64,000 bases of DNA. Source: Styela clava. Lineage: Eukaryota > Chordata > Ascidiacea > Stolidobranchia > Styelidae. Shown piece by piece: positions 36,697-48,620 of this stretch. Within the stretch, counting starts at the first letter, position 1. Each line of letters opens with the position of its first letter. Made by a program: the position numbers and the translations under genes. The stretch covers positions 9,936,001 through 10,000,000 of the forward strand of contig NC_135260.1 of assembly GCF_964204865.1 (NCBI RefSeq), in the 5' to 3' direction. The notes below the pieces were generated by a model. That model was not told the origin of the DNA. It saw only the letters and a list, made by a program, of their open reading frames with translations, and made no database searches.

Positions 36697-38121
36697 TTAT
36701 TTTAAAACTGTAGCAGATGCATCAAAATCCTGTTGACCCTTATTCAGACATTCATTTTTCAATGACATAACTGGTGAAATCCATCCATGATCAACAAGAA
36801 CTTTTGAAACATTTTGTAATTGAGCAACTGTTATTTGTGGTGTACTGAACTTGACAAATGCTTCCCAACCTATACAAAGAATTACAGTTAGCTTAAAAAA
36901 TTAGATGTTCTGTACCAACTGTAGTATATTTTTAAACGAATCGTAACTTCCGTACTAGGAAGGCACTTGAAACTACTTTAGTATCAGTTATTTCTAGTTT
37001 ACATTAAATAATTGTTCAGGCTACCTCCGTTGTGGCAAGTGATTGTTATCAGGTAGGTTTCATAATCAGTGAAAAACGTCCAGTCGTTGGCAGCAAAATC
37101 ATTAGACTCTGTAACAGTAATAAATTATACGACATTAAATATAATACAACGAAGGAAGAGTAATACAACTGATATTATCAAGCAAATGCTATTTTTACCA
37201 GTTATGAACACCTGAGGCGACATAAAAATATACATACGATTTTTTATCTTCTTCTTATTCGATTTATTAGATTCGTCGGACAAATAGTCATAGGCAGTCA
37301 ACAAAGAATCAACTGGAAAAAATAAGTGAAATCACTTTTCGATCATAGAGTCAATTTCGCAACAGGTTCTTTCCCAACTACTCGCTACATAACGTCGTTA
37401 TCATGTCGCTTCTTGCATGTTTCATGATCATCTGCTTACCTATCTACAGATCAACAGTAACAATTATGTAACGCAAAATAATTTACCTAAACTCACCTCC
37501 AGATATGCGATAAACACCGCGCTTCTGACGGATGAAGTTCTGTTCTGTTAAAAATACAGGTGTCTCACTGCAATTTTAAAATACAATGAACATATTATCT
37601 TCGGAATAACACTATTGGTCAGTTGGGAATGAATCACACAAAGAAATACTCACCCTCCCACATAGTTGTAATAACGAAATAAAACCCCAACTGCAGTAGG
37701 AACAACTTCTTTTGCCTCCCAGCAACCAAGAGGATAGTCCGTATGGGGGATATCTACAACATCGTACCATTTACCCGGTCGAACCTAGAAAGACTTGCAT
37801 GATCATATCGGCACTAATATCAAATGAATAAGACCGATAAGAATGGTTAAAAAGGTTTACGTGTAGAAAAATAACATTTCTTGACTATTAAATATTGCGA
37901 TACTTCGATATTTATATACTCTCGGTTGGCATCGCAAATAATATCAAAAATAAAATCGGAATTTTATGGTTGTGGGAGTTATACTCTACATTTTCCAAAT
38001 CATCGATATTCAACAACATTATTACCCTGTTCCAATCAATGTCTTTTTTCGGAGGATTTCCACATTTTAGGCAATTCCCCAATACAATATACGTAAAGAA
38101 CATCAAAAGCATGGACTTCAT
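36697..38121 (-). CDS. Secreted lipocalin, 6 exons
   Basis: Exons 38121-37990, 37784-37654, 37567-37497, 37312-37238, 37108-37025 and 36869-36697 join in phase to give 221 residues. The N-terminus MKSMLLMFFTYIVLGNC is a signal peptide, so the protein should be secreted. The two best lipocalin signatures are present: G-x-W at 48-50 (PGKWYDVVD, first strand) and TDY at 150-152 (FFTDYETY). C65, C161 and C205 offer possible disulfides. Lipocalins bind small hydrophobic ligands in a beta-barrel; this one is closest in feel to the apolipoprotein D group, but the ligand is unknown. The exon 1 donor (GTAGAG) is weak, yet phase and sequence (LEN|VRPGKW) fit. The last exon ends in LKTAA-like sequence with the stop at 36697-36699. 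Confidence 0.85.
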
Positions 38122-41100
38122 TATAGCACCCTGCTTTCAAACTCTTTCAGAGTAACGTAAACTTCAACAAACTAAGTTAGTAGCTTATTTTTAGTTCCTT
38201 CCTAGAATATACAAATTTGATTGCTTTTATCGTAATATTTTGCACGTTATCAAGCAAATGCTATTGTACGCGTTGGAGTCCAACGGATATCTTGCACAAT
38301 CGCAAATTTCCGTAATTGGAGTAACAAGTTTATTGTTCGCTATAAAAAAAAGTGTCGCTTTGCGTTTTATTTTGAAGTGTATGACCGACGCGGGAGAACT
38401 AAGATCGCAAAAGTCAGCTCTTTCAGAATAATTCCTGGTAGCTAATTTAATACTCGATTCTTAACTCGGTTTCAAATAATTTATTCGATAATTTTTTCCT
38501 TTTATTAATTCGAGCTACAGCAGCATTTTTTGCTGAAATTGTTTCTGGATTCCCCACAAAAACAAAGATGAACAAGTTAACCATAAACATCATATTTCCC
38601 GTAAAGCTATATATCAACAGCTGTTGCAGCACTCCCAAAGCATCGAAAATAATCAAGGACGATTGACTTAATAGCAGGCGTTGCGGCGGTTAGCCGACTC
38701 TGTGTAAGCGTCTCCGAATCGAATAGCTTTGGCTTGGAAGCTCTCCTCTATCGCGCGATTGTGCTGATATATATATATATATATATATACGAAGAAACAA
38801 AACGTAGAATCGATACACGCGCATGTTACGAAGGAAATGCTATATTGTAGCAGAGTATTGCTTGCACACGATATTCTGTGTAATGCATACAACACGTAGA
38901 ATATTGAATCACAATCAATATTGAAGTTTTACCATTAGATCAAAATTCACATAGAATAATCGTCCCCTATCGCTTTGACTATAAATAATTTATGTCATAA
39001 TATAATGATTCATCAAAAAAAATCATTGCTTCCGAAGGCAATTTAGAGATCGAAAGTCAATTTATTCGCATCCGGGAGGTCCCCATTTTCTATAGATTTT
39101 TCCCCTGTTCAATGCCGTAATAATAAACTCGTCACTATGGTGCAATATCTTACTGCACAGGTTTCTTGTTTTCGGCGTCAGCATCACAGCCGCCGTTTGC
39201 AACGGAAACGACAATCGATCGCTCCTACGTTTAAACAATCTCACGGTAACCATAGTTTACGTATTAACATGTCTCCTGGCATCAGCAATTATCCATGTCT
39301 CTCACTTCCCTCGGTCGAAACCTCCGGACATCAATGGAATGTATCAAAATGAAGAGCATTTTCATTTGAAAAGTTGTGACGTCAAAATACGATGTCATGT
39401 TTTGTATTTTACGCCTATCGTGGTGGACCAATGTTACACCCAGTGCACTGGCGCACACAAGAGGTGTATACATTTTCACGCTGAACCTGAACAAACAGTA
39501 GATTAACATTATAACTAAAGATTTGATGATATAAAGCACAACTCTTTTTATGAGGTATTTCACACATTTCCTTTGAACAAGGCTCTAAACAAGAAGTTAC
39601 CCATTTTGGAAAGAATTTTTTCGTTGTGTATAGAATATTAGATTGAATACAGCTGTTGTATAAAACGGTTCCATCATCCGATGAGGATAGAAGTTATAAA
39701 ACTTCCCCGTAGCAAAGCTCTAAACAGGTTTCCTCATTTGGTTGTGACATCACACAAGCTTCGAGAATGAGACGTAGAATTTCGTTGCTGATATATTTCA
39801 CCATAAAATCAAATTACGTTGCATAAAGTCATGGAGTACTTTTCTGATACAAGGAACAATAGCGAGGTCGCATTGGGCGCAGCGCACTGGGAACGAACAA
39901 TGTGATAGTGGTTATCAACAATGATGGCGCATTATCAGGAGTGCATCGAAAACAATGCGTGGTCGCATTAGAAATGAGGCATTATTAACAATGAGGACGC
40001 ATTATGATGACACAAAATTGACAATTAATTCATCCATTCTCATGAACTCTTTTCATGGCATAGTTCTCGCCTTTTTTTTTTGGAAAAGCTGCTCTGAATA
40101 GCAGTTACTGGTATTCAGACAACTATTATGCCTTTTTTGAAGAAATATATACTTCTGTTATCCCAAGACTTATGAAATTGGCAAAAGCTATCGGAAAAAA
40201 TAGTCTCATCTTCTAACGGCATGTCGTCCATCTGGTGGTCCGATGACCAATATTTATGAATGAAGGTTGTCGAATGTTTTGTAGAAATTCGAGTGACCCT
40301 TTGTAAACCAACCCCGCGCTTTTCTTTCTGTTCCCATAGTTGTTCTAGCTACCAATAAATTGTGTTTGATACTAAATATGAATGGCATTGATGTCTCGAT
40401 ATAGACTGATAATTGGAAAAGTGTCTACTTGCCCAAATATATATAGTTTTTATCATAAATTTATTTTTTCATCATACTGATGGATACACACTGGATATAC
40501 AAAAAATTACAATACTTATGAAAAATGCGTTTCAGGGCGAGGGGACCGCGGAAAACCAATGAATATAGGCTATCGAGCAGCGGCACCCTTGAAATAGACT
40601 AACAGATAATAATAATAACAAATATTCGAAGTATATATGTTATTTGAAGAAAGCACTAAATACGTCAAAGTAACCTGGTGTGCCCAGGGCGCGCGTTTTA
40701 ACAACTACAAAAAAGACGACTCCGGATAAGATATCATATTTTACCCTAGGCTGAGCAAAGCTGATAAGAGATAGGACTTACTACTAAGTGAACGATTTTG
40801 AAAAACGTGTGAGAATATTTGGAACAATTCGGTAAAATCATGGATGGTTGAATAAACAGGAAATCGAATGTCTTTCATAAACTTGTAAGACAATAAAAAT
40901 GCCATTTGGGTCAACTCTGACATTCTTCAGTTGATCCAAGAATTGTGCCAATTATTTCGAGTTATATAAATGTTATTTATAATACAGTAACCCCATATAG
41001 CAAATTATATTGGATTATTTTGAACGGACACGATTGCTACGAAAGGGTAATCAAATAATTGAGGGGGAGGTGTTTCAATACTGGACTGCTTTTTTGGGTC

Positions 41101-41241
41101 TCATGTATTGCAAAAATTGTTACGCCACGCCCACTAGAAATACTTGTGGCACTAAACTACACTGGTTCACAGGTACACTTACTAGATCCCCGGTCGCCTG
41201 CCCTTCTCAAAAACCTTTCGACTTCCGCGTAGTACGAGTTT
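38122..41241. other. Intergenic, no gene seen
   Basis: About 3.1 kb. It has a (TA)n microsatellite at about 38766-38789. At 39900-40010 a short motif (AACAATG then CGCATTA) recurs about three times with variation. At about 41114-41160 there is a fragment matching the right arm of the foldback MITE at 3556-3892. Minus-strand frames at 38447-38656, 39062-39253 and 39282-39563 have no recognisable motifs. Confidence 0.4.
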
Positions 41242-44200
41242 GTAAGATCAATGACATTAAACAACATGATAGGCAACTCTGACGTCACTCCATAGGACTA
41301 CAGGCAAAACATTGTATTTCATGATACGCTCCAATGCACATATTTCTCGTCGCCTTTCGCGTCCGTTTTCCGCTCGCTTTTGCTACTCGGCGTCTTTTTT
41401 ACGTGTAGTACCTGCCTTTTTGCGCCTGTAACGAAACAAAATAATCTCTATATCTAAAAAGTTTTGCTTACTTGGAAAGCTGGAATAACAGGCAAGCTGT
41501 AAAGAGCAATTCTGGACATCATAGACGTTTTTTTTATCAGAGAAGATTACAAACGCGATAGCGGAAAGATTTGTGTGGAACATTTTGCAGATAATGACAA
41601 AGTTCAAAGTTGCGCTTAATCATTGAAATTTAATTTAAAGAGGGTGTCATACAAAACTGTGCTGCGATACAATTCCATAACACAAAGTTTGCACCTATCG
41701 AACTTGCTTTTGTAGGTGAATTTATTAGACATATTACATATTCAGTTAATCGTAGGTAACATTGCTGGTACATACTGCATCGTAGATAGGTTTGTTTAAA
41801 TTTAGGAATTTAGCTCATAGCCCACTAATTAATATTATCTTCTATGCAGGAGGTTGCAGGGCTGAATTCAACTTGCAGCCTTACCGATCACCTGACGATG
41901 CTCATTTAGTTTGGCTCGAGCAATTCTTCTTGAAATGCTTGTGTGGATGGAAACTACCCATATTTTTTGCCTTCCTCCGATTTTAGATAAATTTATTCTG
42001 AGTGATTTCGCATATAATTCTCACTGATTGTTGGCTGTTTATAATTCCTATTGATTGTGAATTCTGATTATAACAATGAGTTGAAAATTTTTTTACCTAA
42101 TTTACTGGCACCTTTTTCTTGTCAATACTCCAAGCTGAGGTAATAAACATGACAATACATTTATGTCATCTGGAAGCAAAATATGCACACTAATTAATAG
42201 TTTGGCACATTGAGATAATACATCATGACAGAAAATACAAGTTAAAGATATGTATGACCATCACATGGTAATTAAAATTAAAAAAAATTAATAGGGGCTG
42301 TGGAGTATGGAAAGTTCAAGACAAAGAAAAGAACAAATGTTCATAGCTCATGAACTCTCAATTTTGCCTCCATTGCTTTGTGAAGGCCAATATATTTCGA
42401 GTGGCTGAATTGGTTTACCTTTATGATAGCAACGATTTTGTATTTAATATAGCGAGATTATTTCAATTTAATTGAAGTGATATAATTTCCCAAAGCAATG
42501 CTTGAATCGTCTAGAATAGATCAGTGGTGTCAAACTCATGGGTTTTCGAGAGCCGCATTGCATTTTGAAAATTGTAAAAAGAGCCGCAAACAGTTTTTGA
42601 TAATGTATACTTAAAAGATATTTTTAAGATAGTTTTAGTTTGTGACATATATTGTGATGCAACTAAACAGTTGGATTAAGTTTTATTATTTTCTTCAATT
42701 TCAAATGCAATTACATATTAATATTTGTATTCCACTATTATTGCAACATTTGCAAGTTACAGTATTTATTATAGAAAATCGTAAAATTCTATGTACAACC
42801 ATCAAAATCATTTTTGAACAAGCTTCGAATAAGGAAAGAATAATACATACACTAAAAATAACTTAATCTAAATATATGAACCTAAAATTAACAAAAATAC
42901 TACAGTATAAACTCAATGTTTTAATAATTACATTTGTCCTGGCGTTTGGCATCTTTTTTGTGTCACCAGCATACTAAGGCCAGTCTGAAATGATTTTATA
43001 GTACCAACTCTAACTAACGGGGCCACATGATCATGGGTTTATCTGGATCTTTACGAATGTTTAATTAATTCCAGTAATGCAAAAAAGTTACTTTTATCAT
43101 TTCATGTATAGATCAGTAAAAAAACAAATGACAGATTTTTTCGACAAGACATTTCGCACTACATTGCGTGGCATAGGATTGCTTGAATTATTATTGATAT
43201 TGATTTTTAGTAACTAAGTCGTTGTATAATTATATTAATTTACAAACACATGGAAATTTTCTGTTCGAAGTTGGTCTTCGAATTTGTCATATTGACTGCT
43301 GAGCTTATTGTGTTTTTTGATTGTATTGACGGAAATATGACAACTTAAACAATGTGCTTCAGAATTTTGTGAAGAGCAGAAATGTTACAACTCCCATTTT
43401 CTTCGAAAATGCCACCTTCTCCATGTACTTTGCGTTTAATTTAATTACTCAAGTGTTTTATTCAAGTATTCTTTTGCTAGCTTGATGTGTATTCTTAATT
43501 GGGTCAAAATGTGGACAAAAAAATTAATATTCCAAAACTACTTTCAGTAAATTGTTTTCTGTGTGAATAATCAATTTCACTTTAGAAAGTTTGAAAAATC
43601 TATTACATTTAGATAACAAAAAAAAAAAACTTCAAAAATACTATTACAATTATTGTTAAGCGTTCGAGGGCCGCACTGGAAGTTCTCCGGGGCCGCGAGT
43701 TTGAGATCCCTGGTCTAGATTGAAGTTGTTCAAAAAATATATGATAGTATTTTATCATGAATGATGATTATACCCCTTCCGGAATTTCTTCTATAGTACT
43801 ACCAAAAGTTGATGAACCAAATATAACACAGGTGCAGTGAGGTACCCGTAATCCTCATTTCCAAAGCTGTTTTAAGTATGTCTGGCGTGTTTTGTGCCTT
43901 TTTACAAATAAGACCGCTTATGCAATCTTACGCTTTGGAATTTTTAGTTATTTTCCTCAAGCCCTGCAGGATGTGGGGGCCATACACAACTCTACCGGAG
44001 GGTCAAATGTCTTTGCATGCCTCCATAGGTTGTTTTTCTATTGCAATTTTCAATTGCATTATATTTCTTGGAATCACACTGTCACTGATATGTCGCCAGA
44101 CTTCTGATATCTCCCCGTCTGCTATAGTTGTCCTGTGAATAAATAATAGGAAATTGAGATTAGACGAATAGTTGAAAGTTTTGCTTTATGTCGGCTTAAT

Positions 44201-45051
44201 TTCTTGATTGATATACTTACTATTTCTGCTATTGCCTCTTGTGCTGCAAGAGTCTCACAATGCTTAGACAGGTTTGTCCACAACTTCCACATCTGAAGAA
44301 AGAGAGGAGATTTATTAATTTTCGTTAAGAATAAATAAAGCAGTCTATATGATTCAGAATGGAAAAGCTAATAAATCCAATATCTCATGTTTTATTTAAA
44401 AAATATTTTACTGAATTTGGTATATAAACCAACTAATAAAAGGGTTTAGTTAGAAAATTACAAGCATTCGTGGCTCCAAATACTTGAGAAATCAGACTAT
44501 ACAATATAGACCGGTATGAGTGAAATGTTAGGTGAACTTGTTAACACTTTGATTCAATACGCAAATAAAAGTGAATGCGTAATAGTATGTTACAATGAGC
44601 AGCAATCAACAATGAGTATATATCCTCACTGATTAAAAAAAATCTAACTGGAGGTGCATGAACTATTTGAAACCATAAGGGGTAAGTAAATATGTAATTT
44701 CGGCAAATGGGCAACTACATACCGTACTGAATTAATAACTTCGTAGTATTTGACAAAGGCTGGCTTTCCCACATGTACTTAACAGTGCGATGCCCGGGTG
44801 TGATATACAACAATAGTATTCACCTTACCTTTTACCGATTTCTTTTTACCCCAACTTTCAAAAATATCGTTAAAATCGACAACAACTGTCAAAGCAGACA
44901 CGAACACCATTCGTGCTACGCCTTGAAAGCAGCACACATCCGCTCGTTTTCGTCTCGTCAAGTATGTGCATTGGAGCGTGCTATCGAATACGATCTTCGG
45001 ACAAAAATGCCGGAGTTGCGCATCATGTTGTTTAATGTCATTGGTAAGATC
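41242..45051. mobile_element. P-superfamily-like DNA transposon, copy 1 (3.8 kb)
   Basis: The element spans about 41249-45043 between GTAAGATC direct repeats at 41242-41249 and 45044-45051 (one C is shared with the terminus). Ends are inverted: CAATGACATTAAACAACATG on the left and its exact reverse complement on the right, with a second inverted block (CGCTCCAATGCACATA) about 80 bp inside. A frame near 41535-41610 reads GKICVEHFADNDKV, resembling the C-x2-H end of a THAP zinc finger, which is found in P-type transposases. Minus-strand exon-like pieces occur at 44220-44300 (acceptor TTTCTTCAG, MWKLWTNLSKHCETL). Eight-base TSDs plus THAP-like sequence favour the P superfamily, but the coding part is decayed. 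Confidence 0.7.
42514..43720. mobile_element. hAT element nested in transposon copy 1
   Basis: The element is 42522-43712. The left end, CAGTGGTGTCAAACTC, and the right end, GAGTTTGAGATCCCTG, are inverted, followed inward by GAGCCGCA- and GGGCCGC-type sequence common in hAT ends. The flanking 8-mers GAATAGAT and GTCTAGAT match at six of eight positions. The interior (1.19 kb) is non-coding. The equivalent element is present in transposon copy 2, so this insertion predates the spread of the host element. Confidence 0.75.
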
Positions 45052-45282
45052 AAAACCGGGGACGACCTTGTCGTAACCCGTCACGCTTGGTGGAATAAAA
45101 ACCATGTTCCCGTTGATAAAATAAAGCGACGATATTTTGGATGAAATATCTGATCTCATAGGACTAATGGAAAATGGGAAAAGTTACAGCCTTTCAGGCG
45201 TTTTTTTATAACAACGAGGGGTAAAATACCAACAAAAACACGAACAACAACATAATAACAAAACGATCCATAGGTCCATTTA
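45052..45282. other. Spacer between the two transposon copies, with R1 fragment
   Basis: A short unique piece followed by an R1 repeat fragment (copy e, about 45215-45290: (CAA)n, AAACGATCCATAGGTCCATT, GTGTCCAA). Transposon copy 2 is inserted in the terminal GTGTCCAA of this R1 copy, which continues after it as CAACAAACAAA. Confidence 0.6.
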
Positions 45283-48223
45283 GTGTCCAACAATGACATT
45301 AAACAACATGATAGGCAACTCTGACGTCACTCCATAAGACTACAGGCAAAACATTGTATTTCATGATACGCTCCAATGCACATATTTCTCTTCGCCTTTC
45401 GCGTCCGTTTTCCGCTCGCTTTTGCTACTCGGCGTCTTTTTTACGTGTAGTACCTGCCTTTTTGCGCCTGTAACGAAACAAAATAATCTTTATATCTAAG
45501 AAGTTTCGCTTACTTGGAAAGCTGGAATAACAGGCAAGCTGTAAAGAGCAATTCTGGACATCATAGACTTTTTTTTATCAGAGAAGATTACAAACGCGAT
45601 AGCGGAAAGATTTGTGTGGAACATTTTGCAGATAATGACAAAGTTCAAAGTTAGTAATTTTAATGTTTGCGCTTAATCATTGAAATTTTATTTAAAAAGG
45701 GTTTCATACAAAACTGTGCTGCGATACAATTCCATAACACAAAGTTTGCACCTATCGAACTTGCTTTTGTAGGTGAATTTATTAGACATATTACATATTC
45801 AGTTAATCGTAGGTAACATTGCTGGTACATAATGCATCGTAGATAGGTTTGTTTAAATTTAGGAATTTAGCTCATAGCCCACTAATTAATATTATCTTCT
45901 ATGCAGGAGGTTGCAGGGCTGAATTCAACTTGCAGCCTTACCGATCACCTGACGATGCTCATTTAGTTTGGCTCGAGCAAGTCTTCTTGAAATGCTTGTG
46001 TGGATGGAAACTACCTATATTTTTTGCCTTCCTCCGATTTTAGACAAATTTATTCTGAGGGATTTCGCATATAATTCTCACTGATTGTTGGCTGTTTATA
46101 ATTCCTATTGATTGTGAATTCTGATTATAACAATGAGTTGAAAATTTTTTTACCTAATTTACTGGCACCTTTTTCTTGTCAATACTCCAAGCTGAGGTAA
46201 TAAACATGACAATACATTTATGTCATCTGGAAGCAAAATATGCACACTAATTAATAATTTGGCACATTGAGATAATACATCATGACAGAAAATACAAGTT
46301 AAAGATATGTATGACCATCACATGGTAATTAAAATTAATAAAAATTAATAGGGGCTGTGGAGTATGGAAAGTTCAAGACAAAGAAAAGAACAAATGTTCA
46401 TAGCTCATGAACTCTCAATTTTGCCTCCATTGCTTTGTGAAGGCCAATATATTTCGAGTGGCTGAATTGGTTTACCTTTATGATAGCAACGATTTTGTAT
46501 TTAATATAGCGAGATTATTTCAATTTAATTGAAGTGATATAATTTCCCAAAGCAATGCTTGAATCGTCTAGAATAGATCAGTGGTGTCAAACTCATGGGT
46601 TTTCGAGAGCCGCATTGCATTTTGAAAATTGTAAAAAGAGCCGCAAACAGTTTTTGATAATGTATACTCAAAAGATATTTTTAAGATAGTTTTAGTTTGT
46701 GACATATATTGTGATGCAACTAAACAGTTGGATTAGGTTTTATTATTTTCTTCAATTTCAAATGCAATTACATATTAATATTTGCATTCCACTATTATTG
46801 CAAGTTGCAGTATTTATTATAAAAAATCTTAAAATTATATGTACAACCATCAAAATCATTTTTGAACAAGCTTTGAATAAGGAAAGAATAATACATACAC
46901 TAAAAATACCTTAATCTAAATATATGAACCTAAAATTAGCAAAAATACTACAGTATAAACTCAATGTTTTAATAATTACATTTGTCCTGGCGTTTGGCAT
47001 CTTTTTTTGTGTCACCAGCATACTAAGGCCAGTCTGAAATGATTTTATAGTACCAACTCTAACTAACGAGGCCACATGATCATGGGTTTATCTGGATCTT
47101 TACGAATGTTTAATTAATTCCAGTAATGCAAAAAAGTTACTTTTATCATTTCATGTATAGATCAGTAAAAAAACAAACGACAGATTTTTTCGACAAGACA
47201 TTTCGCACTACATTGCGTGGCATAGGATTGCTTGAATTATTCTTGATATTGATTTTTAGTAACTAAGTCGTTGTATAATTATATTAATATACAAACACAT
47301 GGAAATTTTCTGTTCGAAGTTGGTCTTCGAATTTGTCATATTGACTGCTGAGCTTATTGTGTTTTTTGATTGTATTGATGGAAATATGACAAATTAAACA
47401 ATGTGCTTCAGAATTTTGTGAAGAGCAGAAATGTTACAACTCCCATTTTCTTCGAAAATACCACCTTCTTCATGTACTTTGCGTTTAATTTAATTACTCA
47501 AGTGTTTTATTCAAGTATTCTTTTGGTAGCTTGATGTGTATTCTTAATTGGGTCAAAATGTGGACAAAAAAAATTAATATTCCAAAACTACTTTCAGTAA
47601 ATTGTTTTCTGTGTGAATAATCAATTTCACTTTAGAAGGTTTGAAAAATCTATTACATTTAGATAAAAAAAAACTTCCAGAATACTATTACAATTATTGT
47701 TAAGCGTTCGAGGGCCGCACTGGAAGTTCTCTGGGGCCGCGAGTTTGAGATCCCTGGTCTAGATTGAAGTTGTTCAAAAAATATATGATAGTATTTTATC
47801 ATGAATGATGATTATACCCCTTCCGGAATTTCTTCTATAGTACTACCAAAAGTTGATGAACCAAATATAACACAGGTGCAGTGAGGTACCCGTAATTCTC
47901 ATTTCCAAAGCTGTTTTAAGTATGTCTGGCGTGTTTTGTGCCTTTTTACAAATAAGACCGCTTATGCAATCTTACGCTTTGGAATTTTTAGTTATTTTCC
48001 TCAAGCCCTGCAGGATGTGGGGGCCATACACAACTCTACCGGAGGGTCAAATGTCTTTGCATGCCTCCATAGGTTGTTCGTTCGTGCATACGCCTTGAAA
48101 GCAGCACACATCCGCTCGTTTTCGTCTCGTCAAGTATGTGCATTGGAGCGTGCTATCGAATACGATCTTCGGACAAAAATGCCGGAGTTGCGCATCATGT
48201 TGTTTAATGTCATTGGTGTCCAA
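45283..48223. mobile_element. P-superfamily-like DNA transposon, copy 2 (2.9 kb, deleted)
   Basis: The element at 45291-48215 is flanked by perfect GTGTCCAA duplications at 45283-45290 and 48216-48223. It has the same CAATGACATT inverted ends and near-identical interior as copy 1, but lacks about 880 bp corresponding to roughly 44033-44915 of copy 1, which removes the exon-like pieces there. It keeps a 15-base segment after the THAP-like frame that copy 1 has lost. It is non-autonomous by content. Confidence 0.82.
46571..47764. mobile_element. hAT element nested in transposon copy 2
   Basis: The element is 46579-47756, with the same CAGTGGTGTCAAACTC and GAGTTTGAGATCCCTG ends as its counterpart at 42522-43712 and the same flanking 8-mers. 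It differs by small indels and substitutions only. Confidence 0.75.
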
Positions 48224-48620
48224 CAACAAACAAAAATGGGAATTGTACATTCCAACATTTGCATCATTTATCTGGCTCTTTTTACTGGATATACCGGCTT
48301 GCAATTCTTGACTCTTTTCATCAGTTTGAACTTTAAAGACTAAACACAAAGTTGGGTTAGCTTGGGTGGCGGTCGGACTCTTAGTAATAATTTCTGGATG
48401 TTCTGATGTTACTTGCCTCCTTTTTACTTTTTTTCACCGTCGGATCGGCTGATTGGTCGATTAGAGTCTGATGCATAGATTTGGATGTTTATATTTTTTC
48501 AGGTTTATTGACTTATATTTCATATGTCAGTATGTAATTTGTATGCAATGAATCAGTGCTCAACTGTTTATTAAAAAATGAAATGTTATCAGCCATAGTT
48601 TTATGACATAAACCGACAAG

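Noticed and set aside
38447-39563. Three minus-strand frames upstream of the lipocalin as one spliced gene
   Set aside because: Phases and splice sites do not join them, and no family features are seen.
44773-45144. A 123-residue + strand frame and its minus-strand overlap as genes
   Set aside because: Both run through the terminal inverted repeat of the transposon and recur partly in copy 2, so they are element sequence.
41242-48223. Segmental tandem duplication of about 4 kb
   Set aside because: Similarity stops exactly at the CAATGACATT inverted ends, and each block has its own 8-bp target-site duplication, so two transposon insertions explain it better.
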